A model generated the notes under the pieces. It had not been told where the DNA came from. It did no database searches and worked only from the letters and a program-made list of their open reading frames with translations. The position numbers and the translations under genes were made by a program. From CAVVNN01 sp963749605 (GTDB taxonomy: Bacteria; Actinomycetota; Thermoleophilia; Solirubrobacterales; 70-9), in the NCBI GenBank assembly GCA_963749605.1, contig CAVVNN010000002.1, positions 434,001 to 498,000 on the forward strand: DNA of 64,000 nt, given 5' to 3'. This document shows positions 18,115-25,908 of the stretch, in pieces (within the stretch, counting starts at the first letter, position 1; each line of letters begins with the position of its first letter).

Positions 18115-18404
18115 GCGAGGTCTGCGTACTGGATTGGCACATCGCCCCCTTCCGGGCGGACCGCTGGCTCGACCTCTGGGAACCGGCGGCGGCGCGGATG
18201 CCCGCCTTCGGCGCCCGCAGCTGGTCGCTGACCCGTTCGATCGACGACCCCCTCTCCTTCCAACAGACCTCGGCCTGGGAGAACCGCGCCGACTTCGAGC
18301 GCTACTGGTTCTCGCCCGAGATCGAGGCGGCCCGCGCCAGCGCCATCGACCTCTACGCCCTCCCCATCCTCCCCACCTGGCACACCGTCGTAGCCGCCGA
18401 ATAG
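18111..18404 (+). CDS. Small dimeric-barrel-like protein, 97 aa
   Basis: Coupled to ccr by a 4-bp overlap. The sequence (VCVLDWHIAPFRADRWLDLWEP, AFGARSWSLTRSIDDPLSFQQTSAWENRADFERYW) has the strand-helix rhythm and the W/F-ENRADFERYW segment seen in antibiotic-biosynthesis-monooxygenase-like dimeric alpha/beta barrels. Function unknown; co-translation suggests a link to ccr. Confidence 0.65.
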   Translation: MSEVCVLDWHIAPFRADRWLDLWEPAAARMPAFGARSWSLTRSIDDPLSFQQTSAWENRADFERYWFSPEIEAARASAIDLYALPILPTWHTVVAAE

Positions 18405-18475
18405 CGCACGCCGCCGCTGCAACGTTTTCTGGTGCTATGGCATAGGAAATGCGTTGCACCGGGCCTCGACGGCCC

Positions 18476-18766
18476 TTAAGCCCGCTCGAGCGGGGCCATC
18501 GTCAGGCCCGCCGCCTCGAGCTGCTCCCAGTAGTGCTCGGCCGGCTCGCGCGGGCCGGTCCAGACGATCGCCTGGCCGCTGTTGTGGATCTGGTCGGCGA
18601 TCTTGTGGCCCTGGGCGAGGCTGACCCCGGGGAGTACGCCGGCCAGCGTCTGGGCGACGTGGTCGAATGTGTTGTGGTTGTCGTTGCGGACGATCACGCG
18701 CCAGCTGCCGCCCAGGCCCGAGCCCGGGCCGGCGTTGCGAGGCCGCTCGACGGTCGTCGTTGACAT
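18476..18766 (-). CDS. clpS: ClpS-like adaptor
   Basis: 96-residue adaptor that delivers N-degron substrates to ClpA/ClpC proteases. The core SWRVIVRNDNHNTFDHVAQTLAG contains the conserved N-D-x-H-N-T binding-site stretch and is preceded by a flexible N-terminal tail. The ATG at 18766 is used; the open frame upstream is a shadow of the acyltransferase gene. It is divergent from the acyltransferase with 18 bp between starts. Confidence 0.9.
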   Translation of the reverse strand: MSTTTVERPRNAGPGSGLGGSWRVIVRNDNHNTFDHVAQTLAGVLPGVSLAQGHKIADQIHNSGQAIVWTGPREPAEHYWEQLEAAGLTMAPLERA

Positions 18767-18784
18767 CGCCGTGATTATGCAGCT

Positions 18785-20599
18785 GTGAGCCGGCCACAGG
18801 ACAAGCGCTTCCCCTACCTGCCGGGAATCGACGCCCTGCGGGCCCTGGCGGTGCTCGCGGTCTTCCTCTACCACGCCGGGGTCGGCTGGATGCCGGGCGG
18901 GTTCCTCGGCGTCGACGTCTTCTTCGTCATCAGCGGCTACCTGATCACCTCGCTGCTGCTCGGCGAGTACCGCCGCGGCGGCCACATCCGGCTCGGCCAG
19001 TTCTGGCTGCGGCGGGCGCGGCGGCTGCTGCCGGCGGTCGGGGTCTTCATCGCGGTGACGATGGTCGCCGCGGCGATCCTCGAGCCCGGCCGGATGGACC
19101 AGCTGCGCGGCGACGCGATCGCCTCGCTCCTCTACTTCGCCAACTGGCACTTCATCCTCGGCCACCAGTCCTACTTCGAACAGTTCCAAACGCCGTCGCT
19201 GTTCCGCCACCTCTGGTCGCTCTCGGTCGAGGAGCAGTTCTACCTCTTCTGGCCGCTTGTCTTCGCCGCCGGGATGACGCTGTTCGGCCGCCGGCGCCTG
19301 CTCGCCGGCGTCCTCGCCGGGGCGCTCGGCTCGGTCGCGCTCGCCTGGGTCCTCTTCCACCCCGGCGCCGACGCCTCGCGCGTCTACTACGGCACCGACA
19401 CCCACGCGGTCGGCCTGCTGGCGGGAGTCGCCCTGGCGCTGGTCTGGAGCCCGCTGGAGCTGCGCGGGCGGCGGGTGGGCCCGCTCGTCGGCCCGCTGCT
19501 CGACGCGGTCGGGGTCCTCGCGCTCGGCTACGTCGTGCTCAGCTTCGTCCACGTCCACGACTACGACCTCGCCCTCTACCACGGCGGCTACCTCTGGCTG
19601 GCGCTGTTCACGGCGATCCTGCTCGCCTGCGTCGCCCACCCCGCCGCGCGGCTCGGCCGCCTGCTCGGCCAGCCGCCGCTGCTGTGGCTCGGCCTGCGCA
19701 GCTACAGCTTCTACCTCTGGCACTGGCCGGTGCTGGCGCTGACCCGGCCGGGGGTCGACGTCTCGCTTCCCCGCGGGGTCCTGATCCCCCTCCAGCTGGC
19801 GGCGGTCCTCGCCCTCGCCGACCTCTCCTACCGCTTCGTCGAGCTGCCCTTCAGCGGCAAGGCGAAGATGCCCGCCCTGCCCGACGGCTGGCTCCGCTAC
19901 GGCCGCCCGGCGCTGGCGGTGGGCGTGGTGGCGGTGGTGCTGGCGGTCGGCTGGAGCGGGATCGCCGGCAGCGGCAGCCAGCAGCCGGGCGTGGCGGCGG
20001 CGTCGACCGCGGAATTCGCCAGGGTGACGGCCGGCAAGCTGCCTCCTCCCCGCCCCGGCGCAGCCGCGCGCCGGCGCCCGCCCCGGATCATCGCGATCGG
20101 CGACTCGGTGATGGTCGGCGCCAAGGCGCCGCTCGCGGCCCACCTCGGCCCCCGCTTCTCGATGAACGCCAAGGTGGACCGCCAGGCGCCCGAATTCGTC
20201 GCGATCGCGCGCCGGCTCAAGGCCCATGGCCGCCACCCCGCCGCCCTGATCGTCCAGATGGGCAATAACGGCCCCCTCTACGGCGACGAAATGCAGGCGC
20301 TGGAGAAGGCCACCTCGAACGTCGGCGAGCTCTTCCTGATCAACGACCACGCGCCGGTCAGCTGGCAGGACGAGTCGAACCACGCCCTCGCCCAAGCCGC
20401 CAAGACCTGGCCGCACACGACGCTGATCGACTGGCACTCGGCGGCCACATCCCGCCACGGCCTCACCTGGGACGACATCCACCTCACCCCCGCCGGCGCC
20501 GGCGTCTACGCCCGCCTCATCGCCGCCGCCGTCCACGCAGAGCTGCGCGGCAGCCCGGGCCCCCACGGCAGCGTCGGACCACGCCGGACGGAAAGATAG
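18785..20599 (+). CDS. OafA/YrhL-type membrane acyltransferase with SGNH domain
   Basis: Transfers acetyl groups to cell-surface sugars. The N-terminal ~370 residues are the acyltransferase-3 domain (YLPGIDALRALAVLAVFLYHAG, GVDVFFVISGYLI, SLSVEEQFYLFWP) with about ten membrane helices. The C-terminal part is an SGNH-hydrolase-like domain: IAIGDSVMVG block I, MGNNGP, and DDIHLTPAGAG with the terminal Asp/His pair. 604 residues, normal for the fused class. GTG start at 18785. Target polymer unknown. Confidence 0.92.
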   Translation: MSRPQDKRFPYLPGIDALRALAVLAVFLYHAGVGWMPGGFLGVDVFFVISGYLITSLLLGEYRRGGHIRLGQFWLRRARRLLPAVGVFIAVTMVAAAILEPGRMDQLRGDAIASLLYFANWHFILGHQSYFEQFQTPSLFRHLWSLSVEEQFYLFWPLVFAAGMTLFGRRRLLAGVLAGALGSVALAWVLFHPGADASRVYYGTDTHAVGLLAGVALALVWSPLELRGRRVGPLVGPLLDAVGVLALGYVVLSFVHVHDYDLALYHGGYLWLALFTAILLACVAHPAARLGRLLGQPPLLWLGLRSYSFYLWHWPVLALTRPGVDVSLPRGVLIPLQLAAVLALADLSYRFVELPFSGKAKMPALPDGWLRYGRPALAVGVVAVVLAVGWSGIAGSGSQQPGVAAASTAEFARVTAGKLPPPRPGAAARRRPPRIIAIGDSVMVGAKAPLAAHLGPRFSMNAKVDRQAPEFVAIARRLKAHGRHPAALIVQMGNNGPLYGDEMQALEKATSNVGELFLINDHAPVSWQDESNHALAQAAKTWPHTTLIDWHSAATSRHGLTWDDIHLTPAGAGVYARLIAAAVHAELRGSPGPHGSVGPRRTER

Positions 20600-20604
20600 G
20601 AACC

Positions 20605-20991
20605 GTGGCCGTGCAACGCATCGTCAACGTGGCGCTCGGCGGGTTCAGCTTCGACTCGCTGGGCGGCGCCGCAACCCGGCGGCCGCCGACGATCGCCGCC
20701 TCGCTGATGCAGGCCATCCGCTACTACCTCACTGACCGCGACTCGTCCCGCCTTGGCTGGCGCTGCCCCAGCTTCGAGGGCGTCGAGCAGGTCGGCGGCA
20801 TGGTGGAGATGGAGCTCAGCGTCGACGGCGCCGTCTGGAGCTCCCTCTCCCAGGAGGCGCGGCGGCAGGGAGTCTCCACCGACCGCCTCCTCCAACACGC
20901 CGCCCTCTACTTCGCGGCGGAGCGTGACAGCGGCCGCCTCACCCAGCGCATAGCCGAAGACTTCGGCGCCCCCCAGCTCGAACGCACGTAG
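20605..20991 (+). CDS. Small RHH-like protein, type B (copy 1), 128 aa
   Basis: Unrecognised family with a second copy at 22502. Shared features are the AIRYYLTDRDSSRLGW segment (copy 2 has AVRLYLNDRDSGRPGW) and a C-terminal strand-helix-helix pattern (MELSVDGAVWSSLSQEARRQ then STDRLLQHAALYFAAERDSG) that resembles ribbon-helix-helix DNA-binding folds. The acyltransferase stop is 5 bp upstream, so it could be co-transcribed with it. It points toward the sigma factor gene at 21120. Function unknown. Confidence 0.65.
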   Translation: MAVQRIVNVALGGFSFDSLGGAATRRPPTIAASLMQAIRYYLTDRDSSRLGWRCPSFEGVEQVGGMVEMELSVDGAVWSSLSQEARRQGVSTDRLLQHAALYFAAERDSGRLTQRIAEDFGAPQLERT

Positions 20992-21009
20992 CGCCCTTTG
21001 GGAGGGAAC

Positions 21010-21050
21010 TGCATCAAGTTTGCCCCCTGGCAGGGGGAAAACTTGATGCA
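21010..21050. terminator. Strong bidirectional hairpin
   Basis: Twelve paired bases (21010-21021 with 21039-21050), one mismatch, then six more pairs closing a 3-nt loop. It lies between the ends of two convergent genes, the small type B protein and sigma factor 1, so a shared terminator is the natural reading. No long T-tract. Confidence 0.7.
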
Positions 21051-21090
21051 CCTCGCCGGATCCCTGGCGGTCGGGCCGCTCGGCGCGGCT

Positions 21091-21128
21091 GGCGGTCAGG
21101 CGGTCAGGCGGTCAGGCGGTCAGGCGGT
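21091..21128. repeat. 8-bp tandem repeat, 4.75 copies
   Basis: Four full ggcggtca units plus a partial fifth. The repeat reaches into the 3' end of the sigma factor gene and supplies its stop codon (TGA on the minus strand). As 8 is not a multiple of 3, a change in copy number alters the tail only if the first unit is affected. Confidence 0.85.
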
Positions 21129-21734
21129 TGCGACTATGGGCGCTGCGCCGAGGTCCTGCAGGGCGGACTTGAGGGTGCGGCGGCCGCGATGGTGGAGGCC
21201 GTGGACCGAGCTCTCGGTCTTGCCCAGCGTGGCCGCGATCTCGGTCGGCGAGAGGCCGACGATGTGGCGCAGGACCAAAACCTCGCGCTGGTCTTCGGGA
21301 AGTCGCTCGAGCGCCTGTCGCAGGTCCCGGCCCCGTTCGGAGGCGACCTGGCTGCGGCCGTCGTCTTCGAGCCGGACCTCCTCGCACGGCGTCGCCCGGC
21401 GGGCCCGCATCTGGTCGAGGGCCGCGTTGCGGGCGACGCGCAGGATCCAGGCCGTGAAGGGGACCTCGCGCTGCTCGTATTTCTTGATCGCGGTCATCAG
21501 CTTGGCGAAGACGTTCTGGGTGATGTCCTCGGCCTCGTGGTGGTCGTGGACGAAGCTGCGGACGTAGCGAAGGACGTCGTCGGCGTAGCGGACGTAGAGG
21601 AAGTGGATCGCTTCCATGTCGCCCTTCTGGGCGCGCGAGACCGCCGCCATCACCAGCCGGCTGTCGGCTCGATCCCGATCGCCGCTGGCCCCCCTCGTCT
21701 TTTTCCCGTCAAGCTCTGGCGGCTGACTGGTCAT
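21120..21734 (-). CDS. ECF-type sigma-70 family factor (copy 1)
   Basis: 204-residue sigma factor with region 2 (FLYVRYADDVLRYVRSFV, DITQNVFAKLMTAI, TAWILRVARNAALDQMRARR, about residues 45-112) and region 4 (LERLPEDQREVLVLRHIVG, LSPTEIAATLGKTESSVHGLH, about 140-190). Closely similar to the factor at 24385. No anti-sigma gene is adjacent; instead it is divergent from a small RHH-like protein at 22003. This pairing is repeated at copy 2, suggesting that the small proteins are the functional partners or targets. Confidence 0.9.
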   Translation of the reverse strand: MTSQPPELDGKKTRGASGDRDRADSRLVMAAVSRAQKGDMEAIHFLYVRYADDVLRYVRSFVHDHHEAEDITQNVFAKLMTAIKKYEQREVPFTAWILRVARNAALDQMRARRATPCEEVRLEDDGRSQVASERGRDLRQALERLPEDQREVLVLRHIVGLSPTEIAATLGKTESSVHGLHHRGRRTLKSALQDLGAAPIVATA

Positions 21735-21844
21735 TCCCTGCGCCTGCCTCTCGATCTACTTCGCCGCAAAATGCGACGTCTGGAGAACTCTTCGATTCCC
21801 CAGACCAATCCAAGCTGGCCAAGAGACTCACGATCGTTGGCCGA

Positions 21845-21875
21845 TTTGTCAATGCCGAAAATTCGTCCAGATTTC
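21845..21875. promoter_or_regulatory. Conserved intergenic element, module 1
   Basis: A 31-bp AT-rich element (tttgtcaatgcc, then attcgtcc) that matches 27 of 31 bases of the element at 25113-25143 in the equivalent position of the second sigma module, although the surrounding spacer is not conserved. On the minus strand it contains TTGACA, a possible -35 for the sigma gene. Promoter or operator is inferred from conservation and position. Confidence 0.6.
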
Positions 21876-22002
21876 ATCTCCCGCCTCAAGGATGGACGTG
21901 ATCGGATGGAACTTTGGGGTGAGGCAGCAAGGTGGAACTTTGGAGGCATTCCCATTGAAGCGGGAAATCCGCGAGGCTCAGGAGAGTTCCTTGGAGGCAA
22001 TC

Positions 22003-22320
22003 GTGAAGGTGTCGATCGGAACATTCGTCCGCTCCAGTTTCGAGGCTCGTTTCGGCTCGGATGTTGCGAAGTCGTTGCGCGAGGCCTGCATTCACTACGC
22101 CCGCCGCCTGCGCTCCGCCCGCAAGCCGCGGACGGCGCCCAACCTCTACCGCGGGCTCGAGACCGCCAACCGCTCCGCGCAGGTGGTCGAGTTCGCCCTC
22201 CACGCGCGGATCCGCGACCAGCTCGAGGAGGAGGCCCTGCGCCAACACGTCTCGATGGACGAGCTCCTCCGCCACGCCGCGCTGGTCTACCTCGCCGACC
22301 TCGACGCCACGCCCGCGTAG
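22003..22320 (+). CDS. Small RHH-like protein, type A (copy 1), 105 aa
   Basis: Start chosen at the GTG 22003 because GGAGG lies 5 nt upstream and the following VSIGTFVRSSFEARFGSD aligns with VALGTFARSGIEARLGSD of the copy at 25267. The C-terminus (VVEFALHARIRDQLEEEALR, SMDELLRHAALVYLADLD) has a strand-helix-helix pattern like CopG/Arc repressors. Divergent from sigma factor 1 across about 270 bp. Function unknown; a DNA-binding regulator is an inference. Confidence 0.7.
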   Translation: MKVSIGTFVRSSFEARFGSDVAKSLREACIHYARRLRSARKPRTAPNLYRGLETANRSAQVVEFALHARIRDQLEEEALRQHVSMDELLRHAALVYLADLDATPA

Positions 22321-22501
22321 CCGGCCGTCCCCGCCCGTCCCCGCCGTCGAGTAGCTGCGCCGCCCGCCTCTCCGTCTCCGCCCCCGGCGGGCCGACGAAT
22401 TATCGGTAGGGCCGAAATTCGGCGTTGGATACGATTCCGGTGCGGGTCAGGGCGCCACTTTGACGCAGGCAAAAGTGACGCAGGAGAGAGAAGGAGGACC
22501 C

Positions 22502-22876
22502 GTGAAGACCATCCGCCTGAGCAAATTCGCCTTCGAAGCGGTTGCGGGCGATGAGGGGGCGGACCCCAAGCACGTCCCGGCAAGGATGCGCCGAGCCGTC
22601 CGCCTCTACCTCAACGACCGCGACTCGGGGCGGCCGGGCTGGCCCTTTCCCCCTTTCCTTCGTGATCGGGAAGCGGCCGGCGACCTGGTGCTGGAGCTGA
22701 ACATCGACGAGGAGCTGTGGAGCTCGCTCGAGCATGAGGCCGAGCGGCAGGAAGTCTCGATGCCGCAGATGGTCGAACACGTCGCGCTCTACTTCGCCGC
22801 GGAGGTGAACTCCGGGCGCGCCGCCGCCCGCATCCTCGACGGCCTCGACTACGCGGCCGAGGAGGAGCCAGCCTAG
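22502..22876 (+). CDS. Small RHH-like protein, type B (copy 2), 124 aa
   Basis: GTG start at 22502 after a strong GGAGG. Paralogue of the protein at 20605: AVRLYLNDRDSGRPGW in the first half and LVLELNIDEELWSSLEHEAE, SMPQMVEHVALYFAAEVNSG in the second. Downstream of the type A gene on the same strand with a 180-bp gap. No known domain assignment; the C-terminal half could be ribbon-helix-helix. Confidence 0.68.
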   Translation: MKTIRLSKFAFEAVAGDEGADPKHVPARMRRAVRLYLNDRDSGRPGWPFPPFLRDREAAGDLVLELNIDEELWSSLEHEAERQEVSMPQMVEHVALYFAAEVNSGRAAARILDGLDYAAEEEPA

Positions 22877-23028
22877 GGCCTCCGCCACCCTCCCCCACCC
22901 CCATGTTCCAGATGTCGTCAGCTTTGCGTTTGGTTGAACCAGACGCCAATCGGATGACGGTTCCTCCAGCCCCGCTTGTCCAGGAGCCGCTGGCGCGGGC
23001 AGGCGCTGTTCGTTAGGTTGCGCCTCTG

Positions 23029-24240
23029 ATGCGGGCGCGCGCCGACCGACCGTTGGGCATCGCGCCGGCGACGGTGCTCGATTACCGCGAGCTCGCCCGG
23101 CGCCGGCTCCCCCGCCAGCTGTTCGACTACATCGACGGCGGCGCGTACGAGGAGAGCACGATGCGCGCCAACACGGCCGACCTCGAGCGGCTGCTGCTGC
23201 GCCAGGTCGTGATGCGCGACGTCTCCCAGCGCGACCCGGCGGTGGAGGTGCTGGGCCAGCGCCTCGCTCTCCCGGTCGTCCTTGCGCCGGTGGGCCTGGC
23301 CGGGATGTTTGCGCGCCGCGCCGAGGTGCAGGCCGCGCTTGCCGCGCAGGCGGCGGGGGTGCCGTTCGTCGAGTCGACCGTCTCGATCTGCAGCGTCGAG
23401 GAGGTGGCGCGCTCCACCTCGAGCCCGCCCTGGTTCCAGCTCTACGTGATGCGCGACCGCGGCTACGCCGAGCAGCTGATGGCCCGGGCGCGAGCGGCCG
23501 AGTGCCCGGTGCTGGTGCTCACCGTCGACCTGGCGGTCGTCGGCGCCCGCCACCGCGACACGCGAAACGCGGTGGTCGGCGACGGCCTCTCCGCCGCCGG
23601 CAAGGTCCGCCGCGCACTTGACCTGGTCTCCCACCCCCGCTGGATCCGCAGCGTGGCGATGGCCGGCAAACCGCTCACCTTCGGCAACTTGGAGGACGCG
23701 GTTCCGGGCGCGCGCAGCCCGGCCGCGTTCCGCAGTTGGGTCGACGCCCAGTTCGACCCCAGCGTCACCTGGGATGACATCGCCTGGGTGCGCGAGAACT
23801 GGGACGGCCGCCTCCTGGTGAAGGGAGTGCTCGACCCGGCGGACGCTCGCCGTGCGGCCGAGATCGGCGTCGATGGCGTGGTCGTGTCGAACCACGGTGG
23901 GCGCCAGCTCGATTCGGTGCCCTCGACGGTGCGCGTGCTGCCGGAGATAGTCGACGCGGTCGGAGGGCAGGTCGAGGTGCTCGTCGACGGCGGCGTGCGC
24001 ACCGGGCTCGACGTGTTCAAGATGATCGCGCTGGGCGCGAACGCGGTGCTGATCGGGCGCGCCTGGGCGTGGGCGGTCGCGGCGCGCGGCGAAGCGGGTG
24101 TGCGCCACGTCCTCGACGTCCTCGAGGCCGATCTCGACGTCGCACTGGCCCTCACCGGCCACATCTCGTTCGCCGAGGTCGACCGCTCCGCGCTCTACGA
24201 CATACCTACGCAGGCCCCCTCGACGCGCTCGCGTCCCTGA
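23029..24240 (+). CDS. lldD: FMN-dependent alpha-hydroxy-acid dehydrogenase (LldD-like)
   Basis: Oxidises L-lactate or a similar 2-hydroxy acid. 403 residues with the FMN barrel landmarks: DYRELARRRLPRQLFDYIDGG, LPVVLAPVGLAGM, WFQLYVMRDRGY, VLTVDLAVVGARHRD, LLVKGVLDPADA and VVVSNHGGRQLD with the catalytic His/Arg. Single gene, flanked by similar short sequences (see findings). It could equally be a lactate oxidase, lactate 2-monooxygenase or a mycofactocin-linked relative. Confidence 0.9.
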   Translation: MRARADRPLGIAPATVLDYRELARRRLPRQLFDYIDGGAYEESTMRANTADLERLLLRQVVMRDVSQRDPAVEVLGQRLALPVVLAPVGLAGMFARRAEVQAALAAQAAGVPFVESTVSICSVEEVARSTSSPPWFQLYVMRDRGYAEQLMARARAAECPVLVLTVDLAVVGARHRDTRNAVVGDGLSAAGKVRRALDLVSHPRWIRSVAMAGKPLTFGNLEDAVPGARSPAAFRSWVDAQFDPSVTWDDIAWVRENWDGRLLVKGVLDPADARRAAEIGVDGVVVSNHGGRQLDSVPSTVRVLPEIVDAVGGQVEVLVDGGVRTGLDVFKMIALGANAVLIGRAWAWAVAARGEAGVRHVLDVLEADLDVALALTGHISFAEVDRSALYDIPTQAPSTRSRP

Positions 24241-24384
24241 GGTCTCGCCACCTCCCCCCTCCCAGCCGTTGCTGCCTTGCGGTTAGTTGAACCGGGCCGC
24301 GCGCCGCCGCGCTGACGACTTTTTCCCTGCCAGGACCGGGTAAATGTCGCCAACGCCGCCGAACGGTGAAAAGCAGGCGGAGGT

Positions 24385-24981
24385 TTAGGCGGGAGGAGGG
24401 GCTACGACCGGGGCGGCGCCTTGCTGGGCGAGGTTCGCCTGCAGGCTGCGGCGGCCGCGGTGGTGGAGGCCGTGGACGGAGCTCTCGGTCTTGTCGAGGG
24501 CGTCGGCGATCTCCAGCGGCGAGAGGCCGACGATGTGGCGCAGGACGAGCACCTCGCGCTGCTCGTCGGGCAGCTGCTCGAGGGCGTGGCGCAGGGCGTG
24601 GCCGCGCTCGCGGCGGGTCTCCGCGCTGCCGTCGTCGGCCACCCTCACCTCCTCAGTGGGGATCGCCCGCCTCGCCCGCATCTGGTCGAGGGCCGCGTTG
24701 CGGGCGACGCGCAGGATCCAGGCCGTGAAGGGGACCTCGCGCTGCTCGTACTTCTTGATCGAGCCGATCAGCTTGGCGAAGACGTTCTGGGTGATGTCCT
24801 CGGCCTCGTGGTAATCGTGGACGAAGCTGTTGACGTAGCGGAGGACGTCGTCGGCGAAGCGGACGTAGAGGAAGTGCAGGCCCTCGGAGTCGCCCGCCTT
24901 CGCCCGCTCCACGGCCTGCTGGACCAGCCGGCTCTCGCCGCTTGGCGACTCCGGCTGGCGACTGGACCTACTGCTCCCCAC
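24385..24981 (-). CDS. ECF-type sigma-70 family factor (copy 2)
   Basis: 198 residues, clearly a duplicate of the factor at 21120 (same FLYVRFADDVLRYV, DITQNVFAKLIGSIKKYEQ and TAWILRVARNAALDQMRARR blocks, and LSPLEIADALDKTESSVHGLH in region 4). The ends differ: an N-terminal Ser-rich stretch and a C-terminal APVVAPPPA tail. Divergent from the type A small protein at 25267. No anti-sigma gene next to it. Confidence 0.9.
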   Translation of the reverse strand: MGSSRSSRQPESPSGESRLVQQAVERAKAGDSEGLHFLYVRFADDVLRYVNSFVHDYHEAEDITQNVFAKLIGSIKKYEQREVPFTAWILRVARNAALDQMRARRAIPTEEVRVADDGSAETRRERGHALRHALEQLPDEQREVLVLRHIVGLSPLEIADALDKTESSVHGLHHRGRRSLQANLAQQGAAPVVAPPPA

Positions 24982-25112
24982 GTCTGCTCATTCCACCTGT
25001 CGGGATTGGCGCCTCAGGAAAAGACAAACGAAATTGCCCAAAATGCGGAATCGAAGAAAATTCTCACCGCTCTTAAGGCAACGAGCAGTAAGGATTAGGA
25101 GTTGGCGCGGAA

Positions 25113-25143
25113 TTTGTCAATGCCAAATATTCGTCCTAATTTC
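25113..25143. promoter_or_regulatory. Conserved intergenic element, module 2
   Basis: Counterpart of 21845-21875 (27 of 31 identical). On the minus strand TTGACA at 25118-25113 is followed after 17 bp by TAATCC, giving a reasonable promoter for sigma factor 2; the conserved bases upstream of TTGACA would then be an activator or autoregulatory site. Confidence 0.6.
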
Positions 25144-25266
25144 CTGCTTGTGCTCAAGTCGCTGCAAATGCACAGCAATTGCACAGGTGTTAAGGCTGAA
25201 TTTAGGAGGGTTTCAGCACCAGGGCGGAAATCTTGAGCAACTTCGGGGGGTTATAGGACGAGGCAG

Positions 25267-25581
25267 GTGATGAGAGTCGCGCTCGGCACATTCGCTCGCT
25301 CGGGAATCGAAGCCCGCCTGGGGTCCGACCTTGCCGTGGGGGTGCAGGCGGCCCTGCTGCACTACACCCGCCGCCTCGCATCCGGCTGGGCGCCGCCGGA
25401 CCTCCCCCGCTTCCTGCGCGGAAGCCCCCGGGAGCCCTCGGCGGCCGGCTTCGAGATCCCCGTCGACCCCGAGATCGAGCAGATCCTCGAGCGCGAGGTG
25501 CGTAGGCAGGGAGCGGCGCTGGAGCAGCTGGCGGCCCACGCCGTCTTCGTCTACCTGGCCGACCTCGACCAGGCCCGGTAG
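25267..25581 (+). CDS. Small RHH-like protein, type A (copy 2), 104 aa
   Basis: Paralogue of the protein at 22003 (VALGTFARSGIEARLGSD, LLHYTRRLASG; C-terminal FEIPVDPEIEQILEREVRRQ and HAVFVYLADLDQAR). Start is GTG 25267 or ATG 25270. A third, partial copy of the C-terminal part is at 32704-32806. Role unknown. Confidence 0.68.
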   Translation: MMRVALGTFARSGIEARLGSDLAVGVQAALLHYTRRLASGWAPPDLPRFLRGSPREPSAAGFEIPVDPEIEQILEREVRRQGAALEQLAAHAVFVYLADLDQAR

Positions 25582-25661
25582 GCGAGCCCGCCCTCCCCAA
25601 GGCCTGGCGAGCCCGCCGCGCCGCGCCGCGAGGGTGGTTCTATCATTGCTATCATCACGAT

Positions 25662-25895
25662 ATGGCTCAGCTGCTGGTGCGTGGCATAGAAACGGACGTG
25701 GTGCGGGAGTTGAAGATGCGCGCTGCCCGTCATGGCCGCTCGGCCGAGGAGGAGCACCGCGAGATCCTGCGCGGAGCCCTTCGTCAGCCCGGCCCCCCGA
25801 CTTCGCTGAAGCAGCTGCTGCTGGAGATGCCGGACGTCGGCGAGGACCGTGACTTCGAGCGCCCGCACGACCTCGGCCGCTCGATCGAGCTGTAA
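25662..25895 (+). CDS. FitA/VapB-type antitoxin
   Basis: 77-residue ribbon-helix-helix antitoxin (AQLLVRGIETDVVRELKMRAARHGRSAEEEHREIL) that would bind its operator and neutralise the PIN-domain toxin encoded 13 bp downstream. A TATCAT -10-like hexamer at 25650-25655 lies so close to the ATG that the transcript is probably leaderless, and partly symmetrical tatca/gata sequence around it may be the operator. Confidence 0.87.
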   Translation: MAQLLVRGIETDVVRELKMRAARHGRSAEEEHREILRGALRQPGPPTSLKQLLLEMPDVGEDRDFERPHDLGRSIEL

Positions 25896-25908
25896 GCGTC
25901 GGCGCGCT

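Noticed and set aside
18476..20566. 696-codon minus-strand ORF ending in ClpS
   Set aside because: Only the last 96 codons are ClpS; the rest is the shadow of the acyltransferase gene.
21091..21128. CRISPR array
   Set aside because: The units are 8 bp and contiguous with no spacers; no cas gene is in the window.
22918..24162. 414-codon minus-strand ORF opposite the lactate-oxidase-type gene
   Set aside because: High-GC shadow ORF of His/Arg/Ala-rich composition with no domain, while the plus strand has a clear FMN enzyme.
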